From Phenylobacterium sp. (GTDB lineage Bacteria > Pseudomonadota > Alphaproteobacteria > Caulobacterales > Caulobacteraceae): a stretch of DNA of 64,000 bases. The stretch covers positions 1 to 64,000 of the forward strand of contig NZ_JAUXVZ010000034.1 in NCBI RefSeq assembly GCF_030680185.1, in the 5' to 3' direction. The notes under the pieces were generated by a model. It did no database searches. It was given only the letters and a program-made list of their open reading frames with translations, and had not been told where the DNA came from. Position 1 is the first letter of the stretch; every line of letters starts with the position of its first letter. This document shows positions 53,953 through 62,203 of this stretch, piece after piece. The translations under genes and the position numbers were made by a program.

Positions 53953-55904
53953 TGATGACGTCGGGGGGGATGGCCCAGGAGTGGTTTTCAGCGGCCGAGC
54001 TGGCCGAGCTGAAACTGCCGGGCCTGGCGACAACCAAGCGGGGCGTCCAGCAGCTCGCCGAGCGCGAAGGCTGGGCGCAGGCGGTCTGCGATATCCGCGG
54101 CGCCCTGGCCCGGCCCCGGCGCGGCCGGGGCGGCGGGACGGAGTATCACCTCTCGCTGCTGCCGGAGGTGGCCCGCGCCCAGATGATGATGCGCGAAGCG
54201 CCCGCCGCCGAGCGCATGGACCGTGAAAGCGTGTGGATACGCTGGGAGCGGCTGCCCGCCTCGCTGAAGGATGAGGCGCAGCGTCGCCTGGCGGTGATCG
54301 AGCGGGTCGAAAGCCTGCATCGCAAGGGCCTGGGCAAGGCCTCGGCCGTCGAGGAGGTGGTCAAGCAGGCCGCCCGCGAGGCCCGCGCGGCCGGCGCGAA
54401 GCCCCCCTTCAGCGCCAGCACGGTCTTTGAGTGGTTCCGGCGGGTGGCCGGCGTCGCTAGCCACGACAGGGCGGCCTATCTGGCCCCGGAGTATGCCGGG
54501 CGCAGCGCCACCTGCGAGTGCCCCGGCGAGGCCTTCGAGCTCTACAAGGCCGACTATCTTCGCCAGTCGAAGCCGACGCATGCGGCCTGCTACCGGAACC
54601 TCGAGCGCCTGGCCGCTGACCGGGGCTGGACCTTGCCCTCGGCCAAGACCCTGCAGCGCCGGCTCGAGGCCGAGATCCCGCTGCCGGTGCAGGTTTTCCT
54701 TCGCCAGGGCGCCGAGGCCCTGAGCCACGCCTTCCCGCATCTGGAGCGCGACCGCTCAAGCATCGCACCGATGCAGGTCGGCAACTTGGACGGCCACACC
54801 TGGGACGTCCGGGTTCGCTGGCCGAACGGCCTGGAATCCCGGCCGCTTTCCCTGGCGGTCCAGGACATCGCCAGCGGCAAGATCCTGGCGATCCGCTTCG
54901 ACATCACGCTGAACCACCACCTGGTCCGCCTGGCCCTGGGCGACACCTTCCGGGACTACGGGGTCTTCGACAGCCTGATCATGGACAATGGCCGGGAGAA
55001 CGCCGCGGCGGCGATCTCTGGCGGCCAGGCGCGCCTGCGGTGGGGCAAGACGCCCGAGGAAGAGCCGGACGGCCTGCTGAAGACCCTGGGCGTCAAGGCG
55101 ATCTTCGCCCAGCCCTATTGGGGCCAGGCCAAGCCGATCGAGCGGTCGTTCCGCAACTTCGCCCACGACATCGCCAAGCGGGCCGAGTTCGAGGGGGCCT
55201 ATACGGGCCACAACACGGTGTCGAAGCCCGAGAACTACGGCGCCCGGGCGGTCCCCTTCGCCGAGTTCGAGGCGATCGTCCGGCGCGAGCTGGCCTATTA
55301 CAACGCCCAGCTCGGTCGCACCGGCCAGGGCATGGCCGGGCGCTCCTTCGACCAGGTCTTCGAAGAGGGCCTGGCGCGCCGGCCCATCCGCCGCCTCACG
55401 CCCGAGCAGCTGCGCCTCTGCATGCTGGCGTCGAAGCCGGTGGCCATGGACCCCCGGGCCGGCGCGGTGAAGGTCGAAGGTCACCGCTACTGGTCTCCCG
55501 AGCTTGGCGCCCTGAAGCGCCAGCGGGTCATCGTCCGGTTCGACCCCGAGCGCATGGACGCCCCGGCCTATGTCTACAGCACCGACGGCCGGCTGCTGGC
55601 CGAGGCGGCGCGGATCGAGGCTGGCAGCTTCGATCGCCAGTCCGACGCCCGCGAGCACAACAAGGCCCGGCGCGACTGGGAGCGCGGCCAGAAACTGTCG
55701 GCCAACGCCGCGCGCCGCTTGAGCGCCCGCGAGGTCGCCGCCCATCACGCCCAACTGGCCCCGCCCGAGACGCCCACGCCGGACGGCCGGGTGGTTCAGC
55801 TGGTCCCCACCGCCCCGCGCCAGGCCGAACGCCTGGGCCGCGGCGCATCCCCCGACTTCGAAGCGGACTGGGAGCGCGGCGTCACCGCGCTGTTGGGCCG
55901 CTGA
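53949..55904 (+). CDS. Mu-type DDE transposase (A protein)
   Basis: A 651-residue transposase/integrase. N-terminal Mu-type HTH (WFSAAELAELKLPGLATTKRGVQQLAEREGW). Catalytic DDE triad: Asp281 in VGNLDGH, Asp346 in LIMDNGRE and Glu398 in AKPIERSF. Mu transposase C-terminal domain (about 480-560, YWSPELGALKRQRVIVRFDP). All catalytic residues are intact. It catalyses strand transfer for both replicative and conservative transposition, binding the repeats at the phage ends. Starts at ATG 53949 (overlap) or ATG 53970 (with GGGGGG upstream). Confidence 0.93.
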   Translation: MMMTSGGMAQEWFSAAELAELKLPGLATTKRGVQQLAEREGWAQAVCDIRGALARPRRGRGGGTEYHLSLLPEVARAQMMMREAPAAERMDRESVWIRWERLPASLKDEAQRRLAVIERVESLHRKGLGKASAVEEVVKQAAREARAAGAKPPFSASTVFEWFRRVAGVASHDRAAYLAPEYAGRSATCECPGEAFELYKADYLRQSKPTHAACYRNLERLAADRGWTLPSAKTLQRRLEAEIPLPVQVFLRQGAEALSHAFPHLERDRSSIAPMQVGNLDGHTWDVRVRWPNGLESRPLSLAVQDIASGKILAIRFDITLNHHLVRLALGDTFRDYGVFDSLIMDNGRENAAAAISGGQARLRWGKTPEEEPDGLLKTLGVKAIFAQPYWGQAKPIERSFRNFAHDIAKRAEFEGAYTGHNTVSKPENYGARAVPFAEFEAIVRRELAYYNAQLGRTGQGMAGRSFDQVFEEGLARRPIRRLTPEQLRLCMLASKPVAMDPRAGAVKVEGHRYWSPELGALKRQRVIVRFDPERMDAPAYVYSTDGRLLAEAARIEAGSFDRQSDAREHNKARRDWERGQKLSANAARRLSAREVAAHHAQLAPPETPTPDGRVVQLVPTAPRQAERLGRGASPDFEADWERGVTALLGR

Positions 55905-55913
55905 CAAGGAAAA

Positions 55914-55941
55914 CCCGCCCGGAGCGGCAACTCCGAGCGGG
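55914..55941 (+). promoter_or_regulatory. Hairpin between transposase and target-choice ATPase genes
   Basis: CCCGC-C-CGGAG, six-base loop, CTCCG-A-GCGGG: ten pairs with one C-A mismatch in the 69-base A-B gap. No T-run, so it is probably a processing or attenuation signal adjusting the ratio of the two products. Confidence 0.45.
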
Positions 55942-55973
55942 CCTGAAGAAGCACGAACAGGAGATAGCTATTC

Positions 55974-56981
55974 ATGAACGTCATCCCCGGCAAGACAGAG
56001 TTCACCGAGGCCGAGCACGCCGAGCTGATCACACGGGTCAAGCGCGTCCGTGAACGCGGGGGCTTGAGCCAGGCCGACATCGGTCGCCAGGCCGAGGTGC
56101 CTTCCTCTTCGCTCAGCCAGTATCTGAACGGTAGCTACCCCAACGAAGCCGGCAAGATCGACATCGCCGCCAAGCTGACCCGGTGGCTGAAGGCGCTCGA
56201 CGCCGAACAGGCCATGCGCCGCCAGCTACCGGTGGCGCCGGTCTACGTGGCGCTGAAGGGCTCCAAGAAGATCTCCGCCCTGATGGGCTATGCGCGCCAG
56301 ACCGGCCGCATGGTCCTGATCACGGGCGTGCCCGGCGTCTCCAAGACGGCGACGGCCCGGCAGTTCCGAGAGGACAATCCGCGCACCTGGTACACGGCCA
56401 TGGACCCCTCGACCCGGGGCGTGCCGACCATGCTGCTGGAGATCCTGGCGGCCATGGGCGTGTCCGACGCCAGGGGCACGCCCCAGTCGCTGATGCGGCT
56501 GATCCATCAGCATGCGGTCGAGGCCAAGGGCCTGATCATCATCGACGAAGCCCAGCACCTGTCGGAGCAGGCGATCGAGGCTTTGCGGGCGATCAATGAC
56601 CGGACGCGGGCGGCCGGCTCGCCGGTGGGTGTGGCCTTCCTGGGCAACGAGATGGCCTACAACCGGGTGGGCACGACGGGAACCCAGGCGGCCTTCGCCC
56701 AGGTCTCCTCCCGCTTCGCGCAGCGCCGCTGGATCGTGGCGCCGGACGCCGAGGACGCCGCGGCCCTGGCGCGCGCCTGGGCCGAGGCCAACCGCGAGGA
56801 GATCACCTCGGCGGAGATCTCATTCTGCCAGCTGATCGCCACCAAGCCCGGCGGCCTCCGCAACATCGAGATGACGATGGAGTCCGCCCTGCTGGCCGCC
56901 CGTGGCGGCCAGGAACCCCTGACCCTCGACCACCTGCGAGCCGCCTTCGAGCAGCTCTCGGGCGTCACGCACGGCCTGTGA
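55974..56981 (+). CDS. Mu B-type AAA ATPase (transposition target selection)
   Basis: A 335-residue AAA+ protein that in Mu binds DNA with ATP, delivers target DNA to the transposase and gives target immunity. N-terminal HTH (GLSQADIGRQAEVPSSSLSQYLNGSYP), as in MuB. P-loop GVPGVSKTATA (Lys124) lacks the usual Gly before Lys. Walker B LIIIDEAQHL. It follows the transposase after a hairpin. Confidence 0.9.
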   Translation: MNVIPGKTEFTEAEHAELITRVKRVRERGGLSQADIGRQAEVPSSSLSQYLNGSYPNEAGKIDIAAKLTRWLKALDAEQAMRRQLPVAPVYVALKGSKKISALMGYARQTGRMVLITGVPGVSKTATARQFREDNPRTWYTAMDPSTRGVPTMLLEILAAMGVSDARGTPQSLMRLIHQHAVEAKGLIIIDEAQHLSEQAIEALRAINDRTRAAGSPVGVAFLGNEMAYNRVGTTGTQAAFAQVSSRFAQRRWIVAPDAEDAAALARAWAEANREEITSAEISFCQLIATKPGGLRNIEMTMESALLAARGGQEPLTLDHLRAAFEQLSGVTHGL

Positions 56982-56992
56982 AGGGAGCCGCC

Positions 56993-57193
56993 ATGAACAC
57001 GAGTCTTGACCCCACCCTGCAGGCCCGCGGCGCAGCCCGCCACCTGCGTGTGCTGGTGGAGAACAACTGCCTCGACCGGATCGAGTTCGAGCGGTGCATG
57101 CGGAAGATCGAGGCGGCCCTGGCACAGCCCCAGGAACCGCCGACACCGCCCATCGAGGGCCGCTTCATCGTGCTCGATGGGGGCCGGGCGTGA
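56993..57193 (+). CDS. Small early phage protein
   Basis: A 66-residue, mostly helical protein (ARHLRVLVENNCLDRIEFERCMRKIEAALA) with a Pro-rich tail. ATG 56993 with AAGGGAG upstream. Stop overlaps the next start (GTGA). No function is recognised. Confidence 0.65.
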   Translation: MNTSLDPTLQARGAARHLRVLVENNCLDRIEFERCMRKIEAALAQPQEPPTPPIEGRFIVLDGGRA

Positions 57194-57447
57194 AGCGGCC
57201 GTGGACCCTGCCAGGCCTGGCGGCGGTCTACACCCTCGCCATGGGCGGCGAGGGCCTAGACGAGATCGCCGAGGCCACCGGCCGGTTCAAGGCGGAGTGC
57301 GACTTGGCGCTCTGGGCCCTTGTTGGGCGCTCGCCCGAGGCGGCTCTCGCCCGGCTCAATTCCGGCCTGCAGGGCGAGGCCCCGGCCGTAGCAGCCACGC
57401 CGAAGTCCGCGGTGCTGGGCCGGTTCGTCCGGGAGACCCTGCCGTGA
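57190..57447 (+). CDS. Small early phage protein
   Basis: An 85-residue protein (starts VKRPWTLPGLAAVYTLAM; DEIAEATGRFKAECDLALWAL). It looks like a small HTH-type fold but no family is recognised. GTG start overlapping the previous stop by 4 bases, and its stop overlapping the next GTG. Confidence 0.6.
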   Translation: MKRPWTLPGLAAVYTLAMGGEGLDEIAEATGRFKAECDLALWALVGRSPEAALARLNSGLQGEAPAVAATPKSAVLGRFVRETLP

Positions 57448-57641
57448 AGCCGCTGGCCGCCGTCCGGCGCTGGCGGACCTTCTTGGGCGCCGTCCATGGC
57501 CCCTGGCGCCCGCCGGAGATCCGCAGGCGTCCCGACCAGGTGCGCACCGCCCAGATGGCGGCGGCCCGCGCCGCCTTCCTTTCCAACCAAACGCCTGCCC
57601 AGCGCCAGCTGGGCGGCCCGACCTATGGAGACACACAATGA
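57444..57641 (+). CDS. Small basic early phage protein
   Basis: A 65-residue Arg-rich protein (RRWRTFLGAVHGPWRPPEIRRR...) with GTG start overlapping the previous stop. The stop overlaps the DUF3164 start. Not recognised. Confidence 0.6.
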   Translation: MKPLAAVRRWRTFLGAVHGPWRPPEIRRRPDQVRTAQMAAARAAFLSNQTPAQRQLGGPTYGDTQ

Positions 57642-58303
57642 TCGAAGCTCAGACTCAAGAGCGCGCCGTGCCGACGCCGACCGCTCCCGTCGTCCCGGTC
57701 AACGGCCAGGACTACATGCACGACGTCAGGGGCAACCTGGTCCCCGTGGCGGCGATCAAGACGACCGACCTGCTGATGGACGAGGTGGTCCGCAAGATTC
57801 ACGCCTACGCCACCGACCTCTCGGATCAGATCAAGCGGTTCAAGGAGCACACCTCCGACGACGTCTACGGCTTCCTGGCGCTGCTGGCCCAGGAGTACGG
57901 CCTGGTTCGCGGCGGCATCAAGGGCAACGTCATGCTGCAGTCCTTCGATGGGCTGCTGCGGGTCACCGTCCAGACCGCCGAGCGGGTGACGTTCGGTCCG
58001 GAGCTGCAACAGGCCAAGGCCCTCGTGGACGAGTGCCTGGTGGAATGGGCCTCGACCAGCGGCCCTGAAATCCAGGCCATCGTCCAGGACGCCTTCAACG
58101 TCGACAAACAGGGCGAGGTCTCGCCCACGCGGCTGTTCCAACTGCTGCGGCTGAAGAGCGAGGATCCGCGCTGGCTGCGGGCCATGCAGGCGATCACCGA
58201 CAGCATCCGGCCCCTCGGGACCAAGGAATACTTCCGGTTCCATCGCCGCGAGACCCGGACCAGCGCCTGGAAGCTGGTCGTCATCGATCTGGCGGCCGCG
58301 TGA
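57638..58303 (+). CDS. DUF3164-family phage protein
   Basis: A 221-residue protein found in the early region of Mu-like phages. Family features: YMHDVRGNLVPVAAIKTTDLLMDEVV, IKGNVMLQSFDGLLRVTVQ and LFQLLRLKSEDPRWLRAMQAI. Function not established. Coupled by start/stop overlaps on both sides. Confidence 0.85.
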   Translation: MIEAQTQERAVPTPTAPVVPVNGQDYMHDVRGNLVPVAAIKTTDLLMDEVVRKIHAYATDLSDQIKRFKEHTSDDVYGFLALLAQEYGLVRGGIKGNVMLQSFDGLLRVTVQTAERVTFGPELQQAKALVDECLVEWASTSGPEIQAIVQDAFNVDKQGEVSPTRLFQLLRLKSEDPRWLRAMQAITDSIRPLGTKEYFRFHRRETRTSAWKLVVIDLAAA

Positions 58304-58551
58304 TGGACGCTCAGACCCCAACCAACCCGCAGGCCGAGGCCCCGGCCCCGCGCTGCGTGATCGCCGCCTCGGTGGGCGTGGGCTTCGACGCCCATGGCCT
58401 GGTCTACCTCCGGCTGTTCGACGCCGAGGCCGCGGCCCGGGCGGTGGCCGCCATGTCGCCGCGCGACGCTTTCAATCTGGCGGTCCAGATCTATCAGCAG
58501 GCCGAGCGCGCCGTGGCCATGGCCCAACCCCAAGCCGGGGGGACGCACTGA
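58303..58551 (+). CDS. Small phage protein
   Basis: An 82-residue protein (CVIAASVGVGFDAHGLVYLRLFDAEAA...) with no recognised domain. ATG 58303 overlaps the DUF3164 stop (TGATG). Confidence 0.6.
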   Translation: MDAQTPTNPQAEAPAPRCVIAASVGVGFDAHGLVYLRLFDAEAAARAVAAMSPRDAFNLAVQIYQQAERAVAMAQPQAGGTH

Positions 58552-58802
58552 TGATGGTCGATTCCCAGGTGCTGGACATCATCTCGGCCGGCGTGCTGCT
58601 CGGCCGGGTCTCCAGCGTGCTGTCCGATTTCGAGGCCGAGACGGTGGCCGAGATCGGGCGGCGATTTGTCGCCTTCCGGCGTCAGGCCGTGGTCACCGAG
58701 GCCGAGTGGGCGGTGCTGCGCACCGCCCTCGAGGCCATGCGAGGCGCCATGGCCGTTGTCACCGCTCACCAGCTGGCGACCCACGAACCGGAGGCGGCCT
58801 GA
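58551..58802 (+). CDS. Small phage protein
   Basis: An 83-residue helical protein (VLDIISAGVLLGRVSSVLSDFEAETVAEIGRRFVAF). Starts at ATG 58551 or 58554; stop overlaps the next ATG by one base. Not recognised. Confidence 0.6.
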   Translation: MMVDSQVLDIISAGVLLGRVSSVLSDFEAETVAEIGRRFVAFRRQAVVTEAEWAVLRTALEAMRGAMAVVTAHQLATHEPEAA

Positions 58803-59230
58803 TGGATGCGCCCCGCATCACCGTCCGCCGTATCATCGCTGCCACTGCCGCCCAGGCCTGCCTTGATCCCGAGGATATCCTGGTTGTTCCCAGCCTGAGA
58901 GCAGGCGGCGTCATGGCAGTGCGGCAGCGGGCGGTCATGCTTGCCCGGCACTGGCGTCCAGATCGATCCTGGCCGGCCCTGGAGCGGGAGTTCCGACGCA
59001 ATCACGGGACTCTCTATGAGGCGTCCGGTGCGGCGGCCACCCGTTATCTGGCCGGCGACCCAGAGGAGGTCGGGGCGGTGCAAGACATCGCAGAGACCCT
59101 CGGATTAGAGGTCGGCAAGATCGAACTGAAGGCGCCGCGACGGCGGCATCTGCTGCGCCAGCTGATCGCGGCGCGGGCTGCTGTGGCGCGGCTGGAGCGC
59201 CAGCTCGCCGCTTTGGAGGGAGGCTCATGA
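58802..59230 (+). CDS. DnaA domain-IV-like DNA-binding protein
   Basis: A 142-residue protein. The first about 80 residues resemble the DNA-binding domain IV of DnaA: IIAATAAQACLDPEDI, VMAVRQRAVMLARHW (compare the DnaA RQ-A-YLAR helix) and LEREFRRNHGTLYEAS (compare the HTTV segment). It has no AAA+ domain. The second half is a helical coil (KAPRRRHLLRQLIAARAAVARLERQLAALE). DnaA-like HTH domains occur alone in some phages; the role here is unknown. It might bind phage or host DnaA boxes. Confidence 0.7.
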   Translation: MDAPRITVRRIIAATAAQACLDPEDILVVPSLRAGGVMAVRQRAVMLARHWRPDRSWPALEREFRRNHGTLYEASGAAATRYLAGDPEEVGAVQDIAETLGLEVGKIELKAPRRRHLLRQLIAARAAVARLERQLAALEGGS

Positions 59231-59463
59231 GCTTTCCCACCCGCTTCCAAGTCCACGTCACTGACCACGCCGTCGTCCGCTGGCTCGAGCGGGTGGAAGG
59301 CCACGACATCGAACTGGTTCGCCAGGCGATCCGGGCGGCCGACCCCAATGGCTGGATCGCCAAGGGCGCGGCCGGCCTGCAGGTGCCGGCGCTGGGCGTG
59401 CGCCTGGTGGCCCGGGATGGGTCCATCGTGACAGTGGAACCGCTGCATTCGGGGGTCCGCTGA
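59227..59463 (+). CDS. Small phage protein, DUF4258-like pattern
   Basis: A 78-residue protein. TDHAVVRWLERVEGHDIELVRQAI has the His/Arg spacing seen in DUF4258-type small proteins, but this is a loose resemblance. Coupled to both neighbours. Confidence 0.6.
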   Translation: MSFPTRFQVHVTDHAVVRWLERVEGHDIELVRQAIRAADPNGWIAKGAAGLQVPALGVRLVARDGSIVTVEPLHSGVR

Positions 59464-59750
59464 TGGCCCGTCGCAAGCCCGCGCGCCGGTCGCCGCGTCT
59501 GAGCAAGGTCATCGACTGGAGCCCGGAGGTCGAAGGGCTGTTCCGCCTGGCCGCCGTCGGCTGGACGCCGCCAGCGACGGTCACGATAACCGGCGGCGCC
59601 ACGGCCCAGACCTGGACCGCCGCCTTTGAAGATCCCGAGGGCGTGCCGTTTGTCCTCAAGGTCCGCCTGCGCCGGCGCTCCGACAAGTGGTTCGTCGCCG
59701 AGGAGACCCTGCAGACGCGCCTGGTGGGTCGGCTGGGAGGTGCGCGGTGA
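59463..59750 (+). CDS. Small basic phage protein
   Basis: A 95-residue protein with a basic N-terminus (MARRKPARRSPRLSKV) and beta-rich body (TVTITGGATAQTWTAAFEDPEGVPFVLKVRLRR). Not recognised. Its stop overlaps the GTG start of gemA. Confidence 0.6.
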   Translation: MARRKPARRSPRLSKVIDWSPEVEGLFRLAAVGWTPPATVTITGGATAQTWTAAFEDPEGVPFVLKVRLRRRSDKWFVAEETLQTRLVGRLGGAR

Positions 59751-60415
59751 GCGCCGCCCGCGCCATCGCCGGTGCGCCGGTTCCTGCCGGCCGACGTGCC
59801 ATGCTGGCCAAGGTTCACCTGGCCGCCAAGGAACTCGGCCTGAAAGACGACGCCCGCCGCGACGTGATCGAGCGCATCACGGGTCATCGCTCGGCTGGCG
59901 ACTGTCATGACGATCAACTCGACGCGGTCCTAGCGGAGTTCAAGCGGCAGGGCTGGAAGCCGAAGGCCGCCGCCAAGGCGAGAACGGGTACGGCGCCCGT
60001 TTCCGGCCGCCGGCCCGCGACCCACCCGGTGGCGCTGAAGGCGCGGGCCATGTGGATCTCGCTCTGGAACCTGGGCGTGGTCCGCTCCTCGACCGAAGCC
60101 AGCCTTGAGGCCTTCGCCAAGCGCCAGCTCCGCGTCGATCGACTGCAATGGGCGGACCAGGGCCAGGGCTATCGGCTGATCGAGGCGCTGAAGGCGATGG
60201 CCGAGCGCGCCGGCTGGAGCCAGGACCTGTCGATGATCAAGGCCGGCCGTCAGGTCTGGACACTGAAGGCGCGGCTCTACAACACCCAGCTCCGCGCCCT
60301 GGGAGAGCCGGTGGCCCAGCTGCAGGGCATCACCGAAGCGCAATTGGATAAGCTGATCGCGGCGGCGGGCGTCCGGCTGCGGGCGACCCTGACTGGCGAA
60401 GGCAGTGCGGAATGA
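59747..60415 (+). CDS. gemA: GemA-type phage regulatory protein (Mu gp16, DUF1018)
   Basis: A 222-residue protein with the DUF1018 pattern (RRAMLAKVHLAAKELGLKDDARRDVIERITGHRSAGDC, LDAVLAEFKRQGWKP), and C-terminal helical LYNTQLRALGEPVAQLQGI. GemA in Mu affects host gene expression and replication. GTG start overlaps the previous stop (GTGA). Confidence 0.85.
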   Translation: MSAARAIAGAPVPAGRRAMLAKVHLAAKELGLKDDARRDVIERITGHRSAGDCHDDQLDAVLAEFKRQGWKPKAAAKARTGTAPVSGRRPATHPVALKARAMWISLWNLGVVRSSTEASLEAFAKRQLRVDRLQWADQGQGYRLIEALKAMAERAGWSQDLSMIKAGRQVWTLKARLYNTQLRALGEPVAQLQGITEAQLDKLIAAAGVRLRATLTGEGSAE

Positions 60416-60642
60416 CCGGCCGCTGGTCCCTCCTGGCCCAGGATCGCATCCACGCGGTTCACGAGTCCCTGTCAGCAGACACGCCGTTTGAAGCCCGCCG
60501 ACAGGCCGTGGCGGCCGCGCGCCCGGGGTTCTGCTCTGACGGTTGGCCGGCGAAGTGCTGGCGGCGGGCCGCCAAGGCCTATCTGGCCCAGTACGATCCC
60601 GCTCCGGCCGGCCCGCTAGAAGCGATGATGCGGGGCGACTGA
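60412..60642 (+). CDS. Small phage protein
   Basis: A 76-residue protein (RWSLLAQDRIHAVHESLSADTPFEARRQAV) with no recognised domain. Overlaps both neighbours. Confidence 0.6.
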   Translation: MTGRWSLLAQDRIHAVHESLSADTPFEARRQAVAAARPGFCSDGWPAKCWRRAAKAYLAQYDPAPAGPLEAMMRGD

Positions 60643-60857
60643 TGACCCCGGCCGACCTCTTCACCTGGCGCGAAGAAGCCGAGGCGGCCCAGCGGGTCGC
60701 CCAGGCCGAGGCTGAGCGCGCGAGTGCGGAGCGGTCCTGCCGCTATGCCCCCCATGGCCAGATCCGCGCCCGCCAGGCCCGCCTGCAGGCGGCCACGGCC
60801 GACGCCCTGGCGGCCGAGATCAAGCTGGCCCGGCTGCGAAGCGAGGGGCGGCCATGA
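60642..60857 (+). CDS. Small coiled-coil phage protein
   Basis: A 71-residue Ala/Arg/Glu-rich helical protein (TWREEAEAAQRVAQAEAERASAERSC...). ATG 60642 overlaps the previous stop (TGATG). Function unknown. Confidence 0.6.
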   Translation: MTPADLFTWREEAEAAQRVAQAEAERASAERSCRYAPHGQIRARQARLQAATADALAAEIKLARLRSEGRP

Positions 60858-61225
60858 GCGGGCTGCCGGGCATCCTGGCCGACGTGGAGCGGGCCACCAG
60901 CTCGGAAACGGCTCTGCAGCTGCTGTCGGCCTGCGGCGGCCAGGTCATCACCCTGAGCGCGGCTGAGAACTCCACCCTGGTCAAGGCGGTGGGCGTCGAG
61001 GCCGCCGCGGCCATCGTCAAGGAAGTGGGCGGCGGCCGGGTCGCCATCCCCATGGCGCACGCCCGGGGGCAACGCGCCCGGCGTATCCAGGCCGCCCGCC
61101 TGCTGGCCCAGGGCGCCACGGCCAATGAGGTCGCCGCCGCGGCCGACATGCACGAGCGCACCGCGCGGCGGGTTCGGGCGAAGATGAAGAAATCGCAGGC
61201 TGATCAGGGCGACCTGTTCGACTGA
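60854..61225 (+). CDS. Mor-like transcription activator (putative)
   Basis: A 123-residue protein. The C-terminal part has the Mor/C activator pattern: GGGRVAIPMAHARGQRARRIQAARLLAQGATANEVAAAADMHERTARRVRAKMKK, meaning a short beta segment then an HTH. In Mu, Mor activates the middle promoter. It lies just upstream of the lysis genes, a fitting position. Call rests on pattern resemblance. Confidence 0.65.
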   Translation: MSGLPGILADVERATSSETALQLLSACGGQVITLSAAENSTLVKAVGVEAAAAIVKEVGGGRVAIPMAHARGQRARRIQAARLLAQGATANEVAAAADMHERTARRVRAKMKKSQADQGDLFD

Positions 61226-61266
61226 GCCGGACAGCTGTCCGGGCTACTGCGCCCCCTGCTACAGCC

Positions 61267-61953
61267 ATGCTGTCCACGTCGAAACGCCCAGCGCAAGCCG
61301 GGTTTTGCGTGGGGCCAGCTTTGGACAATTCCGCCACCTTTGAGGTTCGCCGCCCGGCCGGCTGGGCGCCGGCACATGAGGCGCGCTGGTCGATGGTGGC
61401 CGCTCGCATCCTGCGGATCGAGGGCGGCCATGTGAACGATCCGGTCGATCGCGGGGGCGAGACCCAGTACGGGATCTCGCTCCGCTTCCTGAAGGCGGTC
61501 GGTGGGATCGACACCAACCAGGATGGCTTCGCCGACCTGGACCTGAACTTCGACACGGTTCTCGACGGCCAGGATATCCGGGCGCTGACACCGGAGATCG
61601 CGCGCAATCTCTACCTGCAGCACTTCTATGTCGGCCCCGGGTTCTGGCAGCTACCTCGCCCCTATGACGCCGCCATCTTCGACCAGGCCGTCAACGGCGG
61701 CACGACGGCGGCGATCAAGATCCTGCAGCGCGCTCTCAACCGCCAGGGCAAGCCGCACCTGAAGGTGGACGGCGTGATGGGGCCGATCACCCGCGGCAAG
61801 CTGACCGAGTGCCTGCGCTACGGCTATCCGGTGCTCGAGGCCATCCGGGCCGAGGCGCTGGAACGCTACCGGGCCATCGTCGCGGCCGATCCCAGCCAGA
61901 AACGGTTCCTGAAGGGCTGGGAACGCCGGGCGCGGGAGCTGGGTCGTGTCTGA
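61267..61953 (+). CDS. GH108-family phage endolysin (N-acetylmuramidase)
   Basis: A 228-residue lysin that cleaves peptidoglycan. Catalytic Glu52 in ILRIEGGHVNDPVDRGGETQYGIS. C-terminal PG-binding-3 domain with KVDGVMGPITRGKL. No signal peptide is seen, so a holin is needed. The start is uncertain: ATG 61267 is the longest; the fold itself needs only about the residues from 42 onward, and GTG 61309, TTG 61321 or ATG 61393 are also in frame. Confidence 0.85.
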   Translation: MLSTSKRPAQAGFCVGPALDNSATFEVRRPAGWAPAHEARWSMVAARILRIEGGHVNDPVDRGGETQYGISLRFLKAVGGIDTNQDGFADLDLNFDTVLDGQDIRALTPEIARNLYLQHFYVGPGFWQLPRPYDAAIFDQAVNGGTTAAIKILQRALNRQGKPHLKVDGVMGPITRGKLTECLRYGYPVLEAIRAEALERYRAIVAADPSQKRFLKGWERRARELGRV

Positions 61954-62203
61954 GGCCGCGCCTCCCGCCCCGCGCCTGGCCGAGGTCCAGTGGACCTGGC
62001 GGCGGCTGTTCAGCTTCAGCCTGGTGGCCGCCTGCATGTGGCTGGTCCGGGCGATCATCACCCGGGCCGATGATCCTGGCGTGCAGAAGACGCTGGGCCT
62101 GGCGCTCTGCGGCTTGGTCGCCCTGCAGGCGCTGCTCTACGTGGCCGGCGCCATGGCCACCGACATCGCCCGCATCATCGAAGCCCGGGGGCGCACCAAA
62201 TGA
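61946..62203 (+). CDS. Holin-like membrane protein
   Basis: An 85-residue protein with two transmembrane helices (about residues 22-40 and 49-70) and a basic tail. Position after the endolysin and before spanins fits a holin, though no family match is recognised. GTG start overlapping the endolysin stop. Confidence 0.65.
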   Translation: MSEAAPPAPRLAEVQWTWRRLFSFSLVAACMWLVRAIITRADDPGVQKTLGLALCGLVALQALLYVAGAMATDIARIIEARGRTK

